DNA of 45,051 bases from Bacteroidales bacterium UBA5342 (GTDB taxonomy: Bacteria > Bacteroidota > Bacteroidia > Bacteroidales > UBA5342), in contig DHQI01000015.1 of NCBI GenBank assembly GCA_002408065.1, positions 1 through 45,051 on the forward strand, written 5' to 3'. The notes under the pieces are model-generated. The model did no database searches and had not been told where the DNA came from. It was given only the letters and a program-made list of their open reading frames with translations. Every line of letters starts with the position of its first letter. Within the stretch, counting starts at the first letter, position 1. Below are positions 43,849-45,051 of this stretch, in pieces. A program made the position numbers and the translations under genes.

Positions 43849-44024
43849 CCCGAGTACTCGGGGGCATTTTTGATGTTTTACGTTATTTCTACCACGGGTT
43901 AAAACCCGTGGCTAGTAAAAAAACAAAGCTGTGCTGCTGCACAATACCATTGTCTAAAACTCACCCCTCATCTCTCACTCCTTGATGGAAGCCTGTCCAA
44001 AGTTAGTTCCGATAGCTATCGGAA
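43849..44024. repeat. Cluster of three perfect palindromes upstream of the helicase
   Basis: CCCGAGTACTCGGG (43849-43862), CCACGGGTT-AA-AACCCGTGG (43892-43911) and TTCCGATAGCTATCGGAA (44007-44024) in the 271-bp gap between the nitroreductase stop and the helicase start. The second resembles palindromes dispersed in other Bacteroidetes genomes. The last, 29 bp from the nitroreductase stop, could act as a terminator stem but has no T tract. No gene is seen in the gap. Confidence 0.65.
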
Positions 44025-44053
44025 TGGATATGATCCTAGGGCTCGGGGCTAGA

Positions 44054-44560
44054 TTACTGCCAACTCACCAACACGTCGTTCCAGCGATCTTCGGCCGGTA
44101 AGTTTTCGTTATTTTCGCCTAAGGGAAAAAGTGCGAAGGGTTCAATGCCTTCGGGCAGGTCAAGCACCTCCTGACAGCCTTGTACACGCGGCGGCACATT
44201 CCAGCAAGCTACCCAAACCGTGGCCAAACCAAGGTCGTGCGCGGCCAATTGCATATTTTGTGCGGCACAGGAACAATCCTGAGGTGCGAACCCCGGAAAA
44301 CCTTCCTTAGAATAGTCGATGCAAAGCAAAACAGCTGCTTGCGACTCTTTGATCATCGCATTGCCATTATCTACTTTTTCGGCCAAAGCTTCTAATTTGG
44401 CTTTATCTTTTGTCACGACAAAGTACCAAGGACGTCCGTCACCCGAACTGGGCGCCTGCATCCCGGCCGCTAAAATGGTTTTGATTTGCTCGTCCGTCAC
44501 CGGCGTATCCTTGTACTGGCGGATGCTGCGACGTGTCATTATTGCCTCTATTGTATTCAT
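44054..44560 (-). CDS. Nitroreductase-family FMN oxidoreductase
   Basis: A 168-residue nitroreductase-fold protein that probably binds FMN as a dimer and uses NAD(P)H. RRSIRQYKDTPVTDEQIKTIL near residue 10 is the N-terminal FMN-binding signature, APSSGDGRPWYFVVT (about 36-50) the second, and the region NMQLAAHDLGLATVWV the dimer-face helix. Internal cysteines (CSCAAQN, about 97-103) are a little unusual. The physiological substrate is unknown. The gene is bounded on both sides by repeats sharing GTGGCTAGTAAAAA. Confidence 0.9.
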   Translation of the reverse strand: MNTIEAIMTRRSIRQYKDTPVTDEQIKTILAAGMQAPSSGDGRPWYFVVTKDKAKLEALAEKVDNGNAMIKESQAAVLLCIDYSKEGFPGFAPQDCSCAAQNMQLAAHDLGLATVWVACWNVPPRVQGCQEVLDLPEGIEPFALFPLGENNENLPAEDRWNDVLVSWQ

Positions 44561-44620
44561 GATTCTTTATTTAATGTTGTTAGTGCCAAGTCAAGCTGGG
44601 GGTTATTTTCTCCCGTCCTT

Positions 44621-44728
44621 TTCACTTCGATACGATTCTTCGCCAAAGTTCAGAATCACTCAGTGAACGGACTCCACGGGTTCACTTCGACTCCGCTCAG
44701 TGTCCGATCGTGGCTAGTAAAAACAGAG
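44621..44728. repeat. Interspersed repeat remnants between glmM and the nitroreductase
   Basis: TTCACTTCGA occurs at 44621-44630 and 44681-44690, the second followed by CTCCGCTCAGTG, a form seen as a dispersed intergenic repeat in many Bacteroidetes. GTGGCTAGTAAAAA at about 44710-44723 matches 43909-43922 exactly. No gene is present in 44561-44731. Confidence 0.6.
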
Positions 44729-44731
44729 CCA

Positions 44732-45051
44732 CTACGCTCCTATCTGCGCTTTGATGCAAGCGGCAAGGTCAGCTACCAGATGCTCTGTGGCTTCTTTATC
44801 CTTACCTTCGATCATTATACGGCATTTTTTCTCTGTTCCCGAATAACGCAAGAGCAAACGCCCTTCGCCTTTCAGCTTTTCTTCTATTTCTTTAATTTTT
44901 TCAACGACCGTAGGCATTTCCTCAAAGGGCACTTTTTCCGTTACGGTAAAGCTATCCAGAATTTGTGGATTCTTATTTAAGAATTTACGCATCTCTGATA
45001 CTTTAATACCGGCATTTTTCAAAAGCTTGAGCAACTGTAAAGCCGAGATGG
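44732..45051 (-). CDS. glmM: Phosphoglucosamine mutase GlmM, C-terminal fragment (runs off the window)
   Basis: The last 106 or so residues of a phosphohexose mutase. The open frame continues past the right edge (…ISALQLLKLLKNAG), so the gene is cut by the window rather than truncated. LLLRYSGTEKKCRIMIEG is the C-terminal phosphate-binding loop (RYSGTE) of the family, and the GRISALQ-like lead-in fits GlmM, which converts glucosamine-6-P to glucosamine-1-P for cell-wall precursor synthesis. Phosphomannomutase cannot be fully excluded from this part alone. Confidence 0.8.
   Translation of the reverse strand, partial: ISALQLLKLLKNAGIKVSEMRKFLNKNPQILDSFTVTEKVPFEEMPTVVEKIKEIEEKLKGEGRLLLRYSGTEKKCRIMIEGKDKEATEHLVADLAACIKAQIGA

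Noticed and set aside
44486..44980. 164-codon plus-strand open frame across the glmM-nitroreductase gap
   Set aside because: Antisense to the 3' end of glmM and the 5' end of the nitroreductase, passing through repeat sequence; no domain.

Overview
The window is chromosomal DNA from a saccharolytic member of the Bacteroidota. This rests on two SusC/SusD pairs, type IX secretion (T9SS) C-terminal sorting tails on three secreted proteins, Bacteroidetes-type promoters (TTTG, about 20 nt, TAnnTTTG), the lack of obvious Shine-Dalgarno sequences, and a GlmM/FabD/TopA housekeeping background. Marinilabiliales or a related T9SS-positive Bacteroidales lineage is my guess, not a demonstrated placement. 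Nearly every gene lies on the minus strand; only the gpx-ohrR pair is on plus.

Layout from left to right. (1) 1-2200: fabD and a short glycogen/starch-synthase-like gene. (2) 2346-21039: polysaccharide utilisation locus 1 (PUL1), read right to left: a membrane-spanning propeller/Y_Y_Y/LuxR-HTH regulator, SusC, SusD, two Ig-like surface lipoproteins, a T9SS-exported GH5-CBM6 enzyme, a GH3 beta-glucosidase lipoprotein, a large T9SS-exported protein with four CBM-like modules, and a GH30 enzyme. GH30 plus GH3 plus GH5 points to a beta-glucan, possibly beta-1,6 or laminarin-like (inference). (3) 21085-23279: a 2-kb redox island (NADPH:FMN reductase, thioredoxin-type glutathione peroxidase, OhrR), flanked by a direct repeat made of a terminator plus the 3' end of a GH32 gene. 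(4) 23216-38470: PUL2, a fructan (levan/inulin) locus: hybrid two-component sensor with a periplasmic sugar-binding domain, MFS importer, PfkB fructokinase, SusC, SusD, a SusE-position lipoprotein, two GH32-type enzymes and a small T9SS protein with two repeated sugar-binding-like domains. Gene content and order closely parallel the Bacteroides thetaiotaomicron BT1754-BT1765 fructan locus. (5) 38573-45051: topA, a short DUF3307-like membrane protein, a DUF368 (PopT-type) transporter, a DEAD-box RNA helicase, a nitroreductase and the 3' end of glmM, with several small palindromic or G-rich intergenic repeats.

The most notable regulatory signal is in PUL2. The susC promoter and the MFS/pfkB promoter each carry three ATGTTWCA boxes with identical spacing (29 and 20 bp start to start), and both arrays sit the same 50 bp from a TAnnTTTG -7 element. 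This looks like the operator of the fructose-sensing hybrid regulator and would couple outer-membrane uptake to inner-membrane import and phosphorylation. PUL1 has a different upstream array (ATAGCACTACAG direct repeats), fitting its different regulator class. The redox island has its own operators (ATCrC-N1-2-GyGAT) at gpx and ohrR. A 34-bp terminator hairpin is used at the end of PUL1 and of the redox island, with a close variant at the end of PUL2. No tRNA, rRNA, CRISPR array, transposase or integrase was recognised.
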